A stretch of DNA of 64,000 bases from Nageia nagi (Eukaryota; Pinophyta). Of the stretch, positions 44,735 to 56,400 are shown piece after piece. The position numbers and the translations under genes are program-made. Under the pieces are notes generated by a model. That model searched no databases, was not told the origin of the DNA, and was given only the letters and a program-made list of their open reading frames with translations. The stretch covers positions 7,192,001 through 7,256,000 of the forward strand of contig JBITNC010000001.1 of the NCBI GenBank assembly GCA_050084985.1, read 5' to 3'. Within the stretch, counting starts at the first letter, position 1; each line of letters starts with the position of its first letter.

Positions 44735-47700
44735 CTATATATTCAGGAGTTGCTGAACCTTACTCCAGTCTGTGAGGATCTTGAAAAAATCCTTTAGCCT
44801 TACATGGGCTAAAGCTGTAGTGTTCAAAATTTCATAAGACACATGAGTGTATTTTCTCAACAATTGCTGAATGTGAAAGCCACCATTCGCCAAAGAATCA
44901 AAGAATTTTATCAAATTGGTTTCATCAAATGGAACCAAGAGCATATCAATATCATCAGTGCTTTGAATCCTACTCTGTAGACCACTCAAAAACTTAGCTT
45001 CAGAGATAAGTGAGCTATCGCTTCTCCATAACTCTGGGATTCTAGATGCATTTAATCCTTGAATCTCTGACTTCAAGTTTTCCATTTCTTGTGTTCGATG
45101 CAAGACATTACCCTTGATCTCCTGACAAACCCATTTCCCCGTCACTGGGTAATCAATTACCGACATGAGCTCCACTCGATCACCAATATTATAGGATTGT
45201 AGCTTTTCATTAGAGAGGCCGTTCAACCTCTTGTTCACTTACTTGGCCTGTTCTGAAATGGGATTCAAAACACTTTCAAACCTGGTGACCTCAACCTCGA
45301 GCCTTTTGAGCTCTTATAAGCATAACTCTATATGGTCTCTTAGGTGAATCAAATCTTTGATTTCCTGCACCCTCAACTCCCAAAATCTTTTCTTCATATT
45401 TAACAAAAAGGATTTGTCTACCTTATTCACATTTAGACTTAATTGGAGTTGCACTATATTAGCATTTAGACCACTAATCTTTGCTACTCTGGTAGCTATC
45501 TCAGCATCTCTCTAAGAGATGATGGCCTCTTTCTGGCTCAAAATGTCTGCTGTAGGAGCTGTCGCTAAACTAGTCTTCAAAATTGATATATTATTTTTCG
45601 TAGCTTTCAATTTTATCTTTTGAGTGTCTAATTGCTGCTTCATAGCTTCATGGGCCTTTTGTAGCTTACTGTACTTAACCTCCAACCTCGTTAGCTCTGA
45701 TATGTTAAGGTCTACTGCAGTTTGTAAGAGCTCATTTTTGTCACTCTAGGATATGCTTCGAGTGTCAATTTTTACCTAAGTGTTCATAGCAGATAGATCA
45801 CTTTGCCCCTCTTGTGGGTCTTGGGCAATTGCCATTTCAAGCACCTTATGCTTTGGATCCATTGAAGTTCGGAGCCTTACCGAATTATCTAGAACTGGAA
45901 GCTTCTTGACCTACTTCTGCATCCATGCATCTCATCCCTATTTCATCTGTTGGTACTACTGCATAATGCTATCCATAGATACTTATTGTCCTAATATCAT
46001 AATGAATGGAGATCCAATGCTCAACTCCTAAGAGGAGGAGGCCATGATTTGCTGTGCTAGTGTCACGGGACTAGCTTGACTGGGCCCGGGGACACTAATG
46101 CCTGATGGATTCGCAACAGGAATGAAGGAGAGGATGATGGAGGCAGTGATGGTGGATGTGATGATGGTATTATAGTGACACTAATGATGGGGGGAATTTG
46201 TGGGTTGGATGTAAGGGGAAGGGAACTTTGCCATTGGATAGGTGGTGGTGGTGTTATGAGAGATTGAATGGGTGAAGATGGAATGGTTACTAGAATTTAT
46301 GGGAGTGAAATTGGAATGGAAATGGGCACGATAGAAATAGACAAAGAAGGAGTAAGAGAAACAGGGGAAGAGGGAGTAAAGAGCGTACCTGATGGAGTAG
46401 GGCTCTTCCTTCTTCTCTTTGGTGGTGGTGGGAGTGGTGCCTTCTCTTTTTGGACTTTTCTTTTCAAGGTATACACTCTCCCAGGCCTCCTAGCCGCTAT
46501 TTCTGTAGAAACTTCCTTAGTTTCTTCCTCAGGTTACTCCTCCTGAGCTGATGCTTGGGACCCTGCACGTCCTTGCTCTCTCTCCTCATCATTATCATCT
46601 GAACATTCATCTACAAGGATGTTTATGGGATGTTCTATTCTCCACATCTCTTCAAATTTATCATCTAAATCAGAATCTAAAGGGGTATTCTAATTTCTAG
46701 ATTCAATCTGGTACTGGGTGAAGGCAGCTATTTTTTCCTCACTCCAACCCTGATCTCTTAAGGTTTTTAGAGACTTTTTTGAGATGGAATCTATTTTTGG
46801 GTCAAAATTTGCTTTCTTGCTATAAAAACTCAACCATGGAGGCAATAAATCCTTAGTAATCAAGGTAGTGGGAATTACCTTACCTTCATGTTCCAGGTTT
46901 CACCAACTAAGCAGCTTTGGCCTGGATTCAGCTCTAAAACCTGGGGTATTGGGCTGGCTCCTCAACCTCTTGCCAAAGATATCCTCAGGATCATATAGCA
47001 AATATTGACTAAGTTTTTTCAATTTTAAATTCAATAATTTACCTTTTAATTATTCACTTACTCCCCTACTCTGAAGCACCAAGACATGCACTTTATGAGG
47101 AAGGGCATAAACTATCCTCTTTTTTGCTGCAGCTCCATATTTAGAATCTATATAATCCATTTATTTGGCATATTCCATGCTAAAAACCCAATCCGTTACA
47201 TGGATTGGTAGTAAGAAAGGAGCCCTAGAAAATGCATAAAGCCTGATGAAAGTCCCTCCTTTGTGAAGAACCAGTCCTCGATCTCTCCATGGGGCATCCG
47301 GAGGTAAAGCTTGGAAGCTGTTGATAATCTTGGAACTACAGGGGTAAATAGACTCATTACAGGAACCAAAAAGTTTTCTACAAAGAAGTAATAATCTGCT
47401 AAGGACCTCACCTCCTATTCCATTTGTCCACTGGCTTCTGAGACCCACTTTCATCAGTCTGAACCAAGGTTAAATTCTTGAAAACACCAACATTTTGGTG
47501 AATCATCATCCAAACAATGTGTGACACATACGCAAAATGAAATCCCTCACTAATCTTTTCTAACTGTTCAGACATTCCATCTGAAAGGGCAATAGCCCAG
47601 TCATACATTGTAAGAGAGATTGGGTGAGAAATCTGGTATGCGATAGCTAATTTTGATGGTGAGACATACCTATCTATCTCTTCGCCTGCTGTTATGGCTA

Positions 47701-48208
47701 ACATGGACAATAATAATTGTAGATGTGCAAAAAAATTGGAGAGCAGGAGCTCAGAACTGGGGAACTCTATAAACTTTACGGTCCCAGCTACATTTTTATT
47801 TAGCTAGGCCGTGATATTTGCTCTTAGATTGGAACTAGGTGTAATATACCAATCAATGTGCACAAGGGAACGCATAGGGGAGGGTGGATTAAAAGCATTC
47901 GCTACTGAAATGGAATCCAAGTTTAGGATAGTCTTTCCTTGCAAGTCTCTGACAATTCTAGTTGCAGGATCAAATGCCCCCCTTATAACCTCTATCAACT
48001 CAAGAGCAGAAAAGCATCTATGGGGAATGAAGTACATGAGACCCGACCCCATTGGTGAATGTGCTATATGATTAAAACTGAAGTTTGGGCACTTACCTTC
48101 AATGGTGCCCTTGGGGTTCTTATTTCGAGCTGTAATTTCAGTATCCCACAATAATTCCATGGAATCCATTATTTTCCTTGCTATCTTCATTGATGATCCT
48201 GAGCTCAT
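44735..48208 (-). pseudogene. T2 extra 3' ORF of unknown function (about 1,150 codons, broken)
   Basis: Sense-strand frame starting MSSGSSMKIARKIMDSMELL. N-terminal domain: GLMYFIPHRCFSALELIEVI, then ISVANAFNPPSP, ITAGEEIDRYV, MYDWAIALSDGMSEQLEKI and FAYVSHIVWMMIHQNVGVFK. A Pro-rich middle holds PPPPKRRRKSPTP (about 46395-46430), a nuclear-localisation-like cluster. A coiled coil follows (LEVKYSKLQKAHEAMKQQLD, about 45620-45700). The C-terminus (167-codon stretch 44735-45238) has FFDSLANGGFHIQQLLRKY. T1 has a colinear counterpart. A frameshift lies near 47430, plus several stops. I know no function; the NLS and coiled coil suggest a nuclear accessory protein. Confidence 0.7.
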
Positions 48209-48692
48209 TTCTATTTACTTGTGCTATGCTTCTCAACTCTTCTTGTCTCACTTCTATCACCCTTAACCGACACTTTGCTTTCCTTGGATTCTTTTGTTAT
48301 ATTCCACAGCTCCTAGCAATGCGTAGTAGATACTAGCTTTGCAAATTTGTAAACCAATGCTCTCTATGAATTCTAGAATTTAGGTATTTTTGATGAGTAG
48401 TGCTCTTGGTCCTTTTATAGCTCATTTCATTGATTGATGCACAATCTCTTTGAACCTATGAAATATACTCACAGATAGTAGTATTAATAACCGATTTGAT
48501 ATTATACGCTCTTTTCGGGAACTCTGAGATTTGATTTTCTATACCCCTTTTGGAAACTTCAATTCTACCGACGTAAAGTACAACTACCACTAAGTTACTA
48601 ATAAATAACTGACAACCACAACAACAACTTGAAATAAATGCAAACGACACACTATTTACAATATGTGTACAAAATCATATTTTTTCAAAAAA
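48209..48692 (-). other. T2 spacer between integrase and extra ORF
   Basis: About 480 bp with no recognised coding content; it presumably holds the leader or a splice/reinitiation signal for the extra ORF, which cannot be read from sequence alone. Confidence 0.4.
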
Positions 48693-49469
48693 TCACTGTC
48701 CTGTGCTTGTGGTCTTATATCGCTTTAGGTGCTGTCCATTAACTGAAATCGGTAATTTGCACCCATTTAATTTTGCTAGCTCAAAGGTATTTTTCCCAAT
48801 GCATTTAGCTATTAAATAGGGCCCAGACCACATGGATTTGAATTTTTTATGTTTCCCAGGTTTAGCTCTATCTTCATCCCATTTCAACACTAAATCTCCT
48901 TCTCTGAAAGTATCCGGAGTTGATTTTCGACCGTCAAACCATCTTTTTACTATTTCATTTCTTCTTTGAAGGCCTTGATATGATTGATTCTAGAGCTCTT
49001 CTAAATGCAACAATTCATTCATCCGAACCTCGAGAGACTCAAAATCCTCACCATATTCCTGCAAAACTTTTAAAATCAGAAGCTCAAAATGACTTGGTGA
49101 TACCGCCCTTTTACCGTATACCAATGTAAATAGGCTGCTTTTAATGGCTAATTTTACTGTGATCCTATCTACCCACAATGCCCAATTGAGCTTTTCGTGC
49201 CAAGTCCAGGGATTATCTTCCATTGTTCTTTTGAGGATCCGAAGCAAATTCTTATTTGTAGACTTAGCCAAACCATTACCATGGGGGTAATAGTTTGAGG
49301 AGGTTTTCCAATAGATACCTAATCTCATAGCAAAATCAGTAACTTCAGCTCCTATGAATGCTAAGCCATTATCCGAAATTATCGTTTGGGGAATACCATA
49401 CCTGGTAATTAACTTTTCTATAAATCTTAGAATAGTCTTCTGATTCACCTCTTTTACGACCTCTACTTC
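48693..49469 (-). pseudogene. T2 integrase, C-terminal two thirds (cut by C1)
   Basis: Reads IEKLITRYGIPQTIISDNGL (second catalytic Asp), then NYYPHGNGLAKSTNKNLL. Lys (49263-49265) replaces the catalytic Glu seen in T1 (VESTNKN). Then DLVLKWDEDRAKPGKHKKFK, SMWSGPYLIA and ISVNGQHLKRY, ending at 48693. Joining to 54491 across one copy of ACTTC restores the frame (..RWVEVEVVKEV..). A stop lies near 48988. Confidence 0.8.
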
Positions 49470-49948
49470 TGTTAGGAAATTATAATTATTACGGAGCAAT
49501 AGAACATAAAAAACATTTTAAAAATATAAGCATAGAAAATGCATAAACAAGAGAGACACAGATATACGTGGTTCACCCAGTTTGGGCTACGTCCACACCA
49601 AATAGCCAGTCCTTCCTTTTTTATTATCCAGCAGAGTGAATAGATACAACCTACAGTAGATTCGCTGTAATATCCTCTGTTTTTTCTCATAGTCTCACGT
49701 TTCTATTTCTCACTCACCGAATCACGTCTGTTACCATGCCCTCATACAAAGAGAGGGGTTTTTATCTAGAGAAAAAAGCCCTAAACCAAACATAAGTTCA
49801 ACCGTCAGATTATTTGCCTAATAAACAGCCCAGATTGACTAGAAATTACTTTACTTTTACAAGGTAATTTTTCAAACATTTTTAGCTTCTTGGGGTATAC
49901 ATCTGACTGAAATAAATAATTCTGAACAATCATGCTCCACACACAACA
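49470..49948 (-). repeat. C1 3' LTR
   Basis: 479 bp, plus-strand ends TGTTAGGAAATT and CCACACACAACA. Nearly identical to 54012-54490. Confidence 0.97.
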
Positions 49949-49966
49949 ATCTCCCACTTGGAGAAT
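49949..49966 (-). other. C1 polypurine tract
   Basis: On the minus strand CCAAGTGGGAGAT runs straight into the LTR start TGTTGTGTG; the common copia arrangement. Confidence 0.8.
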
Positions 49967-51456
49967 GATTGTAGCAACTCCACCGCTGCTTTATTTTGCT
50001 GGACAATGACTCCTCTTTGGACCTGGTTGTTTCTCATCTTCATAGTCATCCTTGAAGACCAATTGAAACTGAGCATATTCTCAGTTTCTCCCTGGTTACA
50101 ACTTTTGTTAGCATATCTGCAGGATTCTGGCTAGTATGTATCTTTTCCAACTTTAATTCTCCATCTTCCAACACTGATCGTATGAAATGGTACTTAAGCT
50201 ATATGTGTTTAGTCTTAGAATGAAATGCTGAGTTCTTTGCAAGATGAATGGCACTTTGGCTATCACTATATAGCGTCCCCATATCATGCTCCTTACCCAA
50301 TTCACCCATGAACCTTTGTAACCAAATCATTTCTTTACTAGCCTCTGTAGCAGCAACATACTCTGCTTCTGTTGTTGAAAGTGCAACAACACTTTGGATT
50401 TTTGAAACCCAACTGATAGCTGTTCCACCAACAGTAAATACATATCCTGTAGTGCTCCTCCTGTTATCTCTATCACCTGCCATATCTGCATCAACATATC
50501 CCTGTAGGGAAATGTTTGAACCACCAAAGCATAATTCTTGATTTGTGGTACCTTTCAAATATCTGAGAATCCATTTCACTGCCATCCAATGTTCCTTTCC
50601 TGGATTATTCATGTACTTGCTTACAACTCCCACTGCATGTGCAATATCAGGCCTTGTGCAGACCATTGCATACATTAAGCTTCCAACTGCTGATGCATAT
50701 GGAACTTTAGACATATAATCCATGTCTTCTTGGGTCTTTGGGCACATTTCCTTACTAAGTTTGAAATGGCTGGCAAAAGGTGTACTAACTGGTTTTGCAT
50801 TGTGCATATTAAATCTTTTCAATACCTTTTGTATGTACTCATTCTGAGACAATGTCAATTTATGATTTTTCCTATCTCTAGTGATTCTCATACCAAGGAT
50901 TTGTTTTGCAGCTCCCAAATCCTTCATTGCAAATGAATTTGCCAATTTTCTTTTGAGCACATTTATTTCCTGCATGTTAGACCCTGCAACAAGCATGTCA
51001 TCTACATACAATAACAATATGATATAGGTGCCATCATTTTGCTTTTTTAAATAAACACAATGATCAGAGTGGCATCTAGTATAACCTTGTTCAGACATAA
51101 ACTTGTCAAATTTTAGATACCATTGCCTTGGAGCCTGTTTTAATCCATACAAGCTCTTCTTCAACCTGCACACTAGTTTCTCCTTCCCTTTCACCTCATA
51201 TCCTTGTGGCTGTTGCATATATATCTCTTCCTCCAAATCCCCATGGAGAAAGGATGTCTTTACATCTAACTGCTCAAGATGCAAATCTTCAGCTGCTACA
51301 AGACTAAAAATAGTTCTGATTGAAGTCATTTTAACAACAGAAGAAAATATTTCATTAAAATCAATACCTTTCTTCTGTGCAAACCCCTTCACCACAAGTC
51401 TAGCTTTGTACCTCTGTTTTCCTCCATCTTCTTCCTTCAGCCTGTAAACTCATTTA
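49967..51456 (-). pseudogene. C1 reverse transcriptase and RNase H
   Basis: A 398-codon open stretch (50199-51395). RT: ARLVVKGFAQKKGIDFNEIF, LDVKTSFLHGDLEEEIYM, LKKSLYGLKQAPRQWYLKFD and LLLYVDDMLVAGS, with the YVDD box intact. RNase H: GYVDADMAGDRDNRRSTTGY, STTEAEYVAATEA and LYSDSQSAIHLAKNSAFHSK, with catalytic Asp, Glu and Asp present. A TAG follows KTKHI at about 50198, where family members have Gln, and the tail HTSQNPADMLTKVV runs to about 49970. Upstream of 51448 a TGA breaks the link to the preceding segment. Confidence 0.92.
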
Positions 51457-51818
51457 TTCTTCAGTGTAGTTTTTCCTGCAGGCAACCTGATTAAGTCCCA
51501 AGTCTGGTTATGCATTAAGGAGTCCATCTCTTCTTCCATGGCTACCTCCCACTTCTTCCTGCTTTCAACCTGCATTGCTTCTTCATAACATTCAGGTTCA
51601 CCAGAATCAGTCAACAATAAATAATATAATGAAGGAGAGTATCATTCAGGGGGTCTACTTATCCTGGTAGATCTTCTAACACCACTTTCAGGTGTTTGGG
51701 GTGCCTGTTGCTGTTGTGGTGGTTGGTTATTATTATTTTCAGGCACCTTTACTTTTCCAGTGATTTCATTAAGAACTACGTATTCCTTATTTTCTTTTTC
51801 TTGTTTCTTTTCCTGCAA
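51457..51818 (-). pseudogene. C1 linker between integrase and RT
   Basis: Pro/Gln-rich low-complexity stretch (NNNQPPQQQQAPQTP), then RSTRISRPPE, a TGA and YSPSLYYLLL, leading to the RT entry segment EEEMDSLMHNQTW. Contains two of the in-frame stops. Confidence 0.75.
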
Positions 51819-52835
51819 CTAATTCTTATACAAGACCTTTTCATTGAATATTACATCTCTACTCCTAATGATTTTGTGATTTTCATAATCATATAAGCGA
51901 TAACCAAAATCATTAACACCATATCCAATAAAGGTACATTTCTTTGACTTTGCCTCAAGCTTTATTCTATTTTCTTTATCAATATGGACAAAGGCCTCAC
52001 AACCAAAAGGCTTTAAAAAGGAGTAGTTTACCTTTTTACCTGTCCATGCTTCCTCTGGAACACCACCATCCAAGGAACTTGAAGGCCCTCTATTTATTAG
52101 ATAAACAGCAGTATCTATAGCTTCTGCCCAAAATTGTAAAGGCAATCCTGCATGCAATCTCATGCACCTTGCACGCTCCATGATTGTCCTGTTCATCCTT
52201 TCTGACACACCATTTTCTTGTGGTGTTCTTGGAACTGTCTTCTCTCTGCGAATTCCATGTTCTGAACAGTACCTATCAAACTCTTTACTGCAATATTCAC
52301 CTTCATTGTCTGATCTAAGACACTTCAATTTCTTTCCTATCTCAATCTCAACCAAAGCTTTCCATTTCTTGAAAGTATCAAATACATCAGATTTATTCTT
52401 AATACAATAAATCCAAGTTTTTCTAGTTGCATCATCAATAAAGGTAACATAATAACGAGAGCCACCAAGAGATGATACCTGAGCAGGTCCCCATACATCT
52501 GTATGCACAAGCTCTAATTTTTGGCTCTTCTTTTCTTTCTCAACTTTGAGAAATCTGACTCTCTTCTGTTTTCCATAAATGCAATTCTCATAGAAATCCA
52601 AATCAACATTCTTCAAACCTGGCAACAAATTTCTTGAGTGAAGAATCTTCATCCCCTTTTCACTCATATGTCCGAGCCTATGATGCCATAATGCTACATC
52701 TGCTCCTCTGGAAGTTAAAGCATTAACAGAGTTAGAAATACCATTGCATAAATACAATGTACCAACCTTTTCACCTTTTGCTATTACCAAGGCTCCTTTG
52801 GTGACCTTCCAAACTTTATCTGTGAAAGTTGTCAT
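51819..52835 (-). pseudogene. C1 integrase
   Basis: 338-codon open stretch. GAG-pre-integrase zinc region: HHRLGHMSEKGMKIL, then DFYENCIYGKQ, where one of the two zinc Cys is Tyr. Core: LELVHTDVWGPAQ (Asp), KCLRSDNEGEYCSKEFDRYC (Asp), PQENGVSERMNRTIMERAR (Glu), so all three catalytic residues are retained. The C-terminal part has FLKPFGCEAFVHI and KKCTFIGYG, the copia GKGY-type region. Ends at a TAG at 51819. Confidence 0.92.
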
Positions 52836-53159
52836 ACAACCTTCACTACCTAACTGCCCTGTTGAAATCAGATTTTTCTTTAGATCTGGAACATGCCTTA
52901 CCTCCTTTAGTAGCCATTGGTTTCCATTCTGCTATTTTATAAGAACCTTACCCATTCCAACAATTTTACAAGGTTTATCATCACCCAAACGAACTTGTCC
53001 AAAATCTCCTTGAACATAGTCATGAAAATTTTTCTTATCAGGTGTGGCATGGAATGAAGCCCCTGAATCTACCACCCAAGAATCATTAATATTTTCGAAA
53101 GAAAGAATCAAAGCATCTTGTAACACCTCACCTGTCACATTTGCTTCATGATTATTTTC
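52836..53159 (-). pseudogene. C1 aspartic protease
   Basis: Reads NDSWVVDSGASFHATPDKKN (catalytic DSG), GQVRLGDDKPCKIVGMGKVL, a TAG, then WLLKEVRHVPDLKKNLIS, the complete copia protease layout. It would free mature proteins from the polyprotein. Confidence 0.88.
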
Positions 53160-53945
53160 TTACTGTGCATCTCCTTCTTTTCCCTTCCGAGATCTACAGT
53201 CTCTCTTTAGGTGTCCTTTCTTTCCATAATTCCAGCACTCTAACCCCGATCTGGACTTGGATCTACCTTTCTTTGATTTACTACGATATCCTAAGCTCTT
53301 TCCTTTTTCACTTTTTCTTCCCCTAGAATTTACACTCAAAGCATTTCCCGATGTCTCACTGGAGCTTTTTCGTCGCATTTCCTCGCTAAGGATAGCACCG
53401 ACAACATCATCAAACTTTAAAGTACTAGATCCAGACACAGAGTTACTAATGGCCATTACTAAACCATTCCAACTTTTTGGTAATGAGCATAAGAATAACA
53501 GAGCTTTAACTTCATCATCAAAGTCTACCTTTACAGAACATAACTGACTTGTAACAGTATTAAAATCATTTAAATGATCCGCAATAGATCCACCTTCCGA
53601 CATCTTCATATTAAATAACCATTTCATAAGAAATACCTTGTTTGAGGCTGAGGGTTTTTCATATAGTTTTGATAATGCCTAAAATAAACCCTCTGTCGTT
53701 GTTTCCTTCGAAATGTTGAAGGCAACTGATGCAGTGAGGCTCAACCGTATTGCTCCAAGTGCCTTTCTATCGAGAAGGTTCCACTCTTCATCTGTCATAT
53801 TCGTCAGCTTATTTGTTTTTCCGTTTAATGGTAGGTATAGATCTTTTTGATACAAACAATCTTCCATTTGCATCTTCCATAGCGAGAAATTTTGGCCATT
53901 AAATTTCTCAACCCTAAACTTACCATCTTCCGCCATTGCTCCCAC
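53160..53945 (-). pseudogene. C1 gag
   Basis: Starts MGAMAEDGKFRVEKFNGQNF, then LWKMQMEDCLYQKDLYLPL, a TAG after 88 codons, then [20 protein letters not shown] and [20 protein letters not shown]. The zinc knuckle [14 protein letters not shown] has Tyr (TAT) in place of the second Cys. A TAA separates it from protease. The start ATG is about 50 bp inside the 5' LTR junction, as usual. Confidence 0.9.
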
Positions 53946-53996
53946 TCGAACGAGGAATCCTTCTTTCCTGCGAGTTTATCAGCCAAATAGACCTTC

Positions 53997-54009
53997 GGCT
54001 CTGATACCA
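53997..54009 (-). promoter_or_regulatory. C1 primer binding site (initiator tRNA-Met)
   Basis: On the minus strand TGGTATCAGAGCC, an exact match to the common plant site, two bases from the LTR end. Confidence 0.95.
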
Positions 54010-54011
54010 GT

Positions 54012-54490
54012 TGTTAGGAAATTATAATTATTACGGAGCAATAGAACACAAAAAACATTTTAGAAATATAAGCATAGAAAATGCATAAACAAGAGAGACA
54101 CAGATATACGTGGTTCACCCAGTTTGGGCTACGTCCACACCAAATAGCCAGTCCTTCCTTTTTTATTATCCAGCAGAGTGAATAGATACAACCTACAGCA
54201 GATCCGCTGTAATATCCTCTGTTTTCTCTCACAGTCTCACGTTTCTATTTCTCACTCACCGAATCACGTCTGTTACCATGCCCTCATACAAAGAGAGGGG
54301 TTTTTATCTAGGGAAAAAAGCCCTAAACCAAACATAAGTTCAACCGTCAGATTATTTGCCTAATAAACGGCCCAGATTGACTAGAAATTACTTTACTTTT
54401 ACAAGGTAATTTTTCAAATATTTTTAGCTTCCTGGGTTATACATCTGACTGAAATAAAGAATTCTAAACAATCATGCTCCACACACAACA
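54012..54490 (-). repeat. C1 5' LTR
   Basis: 479 bp; the same ends as the 3' LTR. Confidence 0.97.
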
Positions 54491-54840
54491 ACTTCCACCC
54501 ACCTGGTGAAAAAGTCTATAGCAGTAAGGATGAATTTATATTCGAAAAAGGAGTTTAGATTGATGACTCTGATAAAATCCAACCCCCACTATTGGAAGGG
54601 TTCTTCTACTTGGATTGGCTCCAATGGTAATGCTGCATTTCTCCTTCTTCCTATGTACCTTTGACACTTTTCACAATTTTGTGCCTTTACGAAAGCATCC
54701 TTGAACATAGCAGGCCAGTAATATCCTGCCTGAATAATCTTACCCACTATTGTGTATCTGAAGTAATGACCTCCAGACCCTCTGGAATGAAATTCTTCAA
54801 TGAGCTTAGCTGACTTTGTCATTAGTACACATCTTAGCAA
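54491..54840 (-). pseudogene. T2 integrase, N-terminal part (zinc finger and first catalytic block)
   Basis: Reads IIQAGYYWPAMFKDAFVKA, NCEKCQRYIGRRRNAALPL and EEPFQ, a stop, then WGLDFIRVI, with the first catalytic Asp in LDF. FILTAIDFFTRWVEV ends at the C1 insertion. Continues at 49469. Confidence 0.8.
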
Positions 54841-55605
54841 AACACTATCATGATTTCTTCTATAAAGTATCTGATCTATCTTCGTGTAATTCTAGGCATG
54901 TATCTTGAATCACCTTCTTTGGGATGCATTCATGTTTCTTGGCAATTTTCTGGTCTCAAAATATTCGTTTAACTGCTCCATCCAATCTTTTGTTGTATCT
55001 CCAGGTATAGATTTTAGGGTTTCTTATTCAACAAAGCATACCATCTCCTTTTCTGGCATCGTAGGTTTTGCAAGTTGCTCACAAAGTGCTCTTCCTTTTA
55101 TGAGCTTAGTGGGCCGAATTTCTACATTGTATTTTATAATTTTTGAAATCCACCCGGGTCTTCCTTCTCCCAATTCTCCCTGCATAACATAAGACCTAAC
55201 ATTCGGGTGTATGGTTAGAATCAAAATCCTACTCTAAGCAATGTAATGTTTTAACTTACTAAGTGCTTTCACAATAGTTAAGACCTATTTTTCAATGAAA
55301 GTGTATTTTTCCTCACAACTATTCATAGTCTGGCTAAAAAATGCAACTGGGTATTCTTCATTCCTTTCGTGCTTCTAGGTTAAAATGGCTGCAACACTAG
55401 TATCTGAACCATACGCGTACAGAATAAATCCTTTGCTAAAATCTAGATTTCTTAGTATAGGAGCTTTCATAATTGCCACCTTGATTTTTTGAAAAGCTTC
55501 TTTACCTTCCTCAGTCCATACAAAAGGAGTATCCTTTTTTAGCATCCGGGTGATGGGTTTGATAATGCTTGAGAAATCCTGAATAAATCTTCTAACAAAG
55601 TTAAT
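54841..55605 (-). pseudogene. T2 gypsy RNase H following RT
   Basis: Includes ILTIHPNVRSYVMQGELGEG, PGWISKIIKYNVEIRPTKL and IKGRALCEQLA (55024-55224), matching the same region of T1. The part nearer RT carries several stops. Confidence 0.65.
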
Positions 55606-56400
55606 CTAACCTAGAAAAGACTGCAAAGACTTCTTATTAGATGGGAGAGATAAGTCATTTATAGCTTTAACTCTATCCGGATCAATAGCCCACCCCTCTT
55701 TTGAAATGACATGGCCCAATAATTTACCCTCATCTACTGCGAAGATAGACTTCTTGGGATTTAGGGATATACCATACCTCTTGCATTTGATGAAGGTTTG
55801 CTCCAGATGTTGAACATGCATGTTTCTATCATGGAGAAAATAGTAATATCATCCAGGTATACCAATAAACTCTTATTTACCAACTCTCTAAATGCATAAT
55901 CCATAGCTCTCTAAAAGGTAGCCCCTACATTGGATAGTCCAAAAGGCATTCTTTGAAAAGCAAATGTGCCCCATTTCATTGTAAAAGCTATTTTGAACTG
56001 ATCTTCATTTCAAACTCAAATCTGGTTATATCCTGAGAAGCCATCTATCAAAGAGAACTTTTCAGCTTCGGCTACAGTGTTTAGTATCTGCTCCATTGGC
56101 GGTAAGGGATAGTGATCTTTCAAAGATACTCTATTTAAGCCTCAGAAATCCACACACAACCTTATCTCGCCATTTTTTCTTTTGGACAGGCACAAGATTG
56201 GCTACCCAAGTGGAATGCTTGATGGGATAAATTATCTCAGCCTTGTATAATTTCAGGACCTCCTGCTTCATGGCAACTTCAATCTTAGGGTTTACTGGTC
56301 TTTGTTTTTGTCTGACCAGTTTAGCATCATCTATCAACTCGATTGTATGCTGTATCACTGATTTATCAAAAACCTTTAAATCATCATAAGACTAAGAAAT
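55606..56400 (-). pseudogene. T2 reverse transcriptase
   Basis: Blocks: MKQEVLKLYKAEIIYPIKHS, TWVANLVPVQKK (frameshift at about 56180), then across stops to LLVYLDDITIFS (about 55838-55870), with the YLDD box intact unlike T1. HLEQTFIKCKRYGISLNPKK and LLGHVISKEGWAIDPDRVK follow (55606-55821). Confidence 0.78.

Larger units (their letters stand above)
49470..54490 (-). mobile_element. Element C1: complete Ty1/copia retrotransposon (Tork-like), 5021 bp
   Basis: Two 479-bp LTRs (49470-49948, 54012-54490), a perfect 5-bp duplication ACTTC (49465-49469, 54491-54495), an exact initiator-Met primer site next to the 5' LTR and a polypurine tract next to the 3' LTR. The order gag, protease, integrase, RT, RNase H in one minus-strand frame is Ty1/copia. 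I count roughly a dozen differences between the LTRs, so it is the youngest insertion here. Seven in-frame stops inactivate it. Confidence 0.97.

Noticed and set aside
46268-46546. 92-aa plus ORF rich in Gly and Glu
   Set aside because: Antisense of the Pro/Ser-rich middle of the T2 extra ORF.
50248-53547. Several plus-strand ORFs of 60-114 aa
   Set aside because: Shadows of the C1 polyprotein on the opposite strand.
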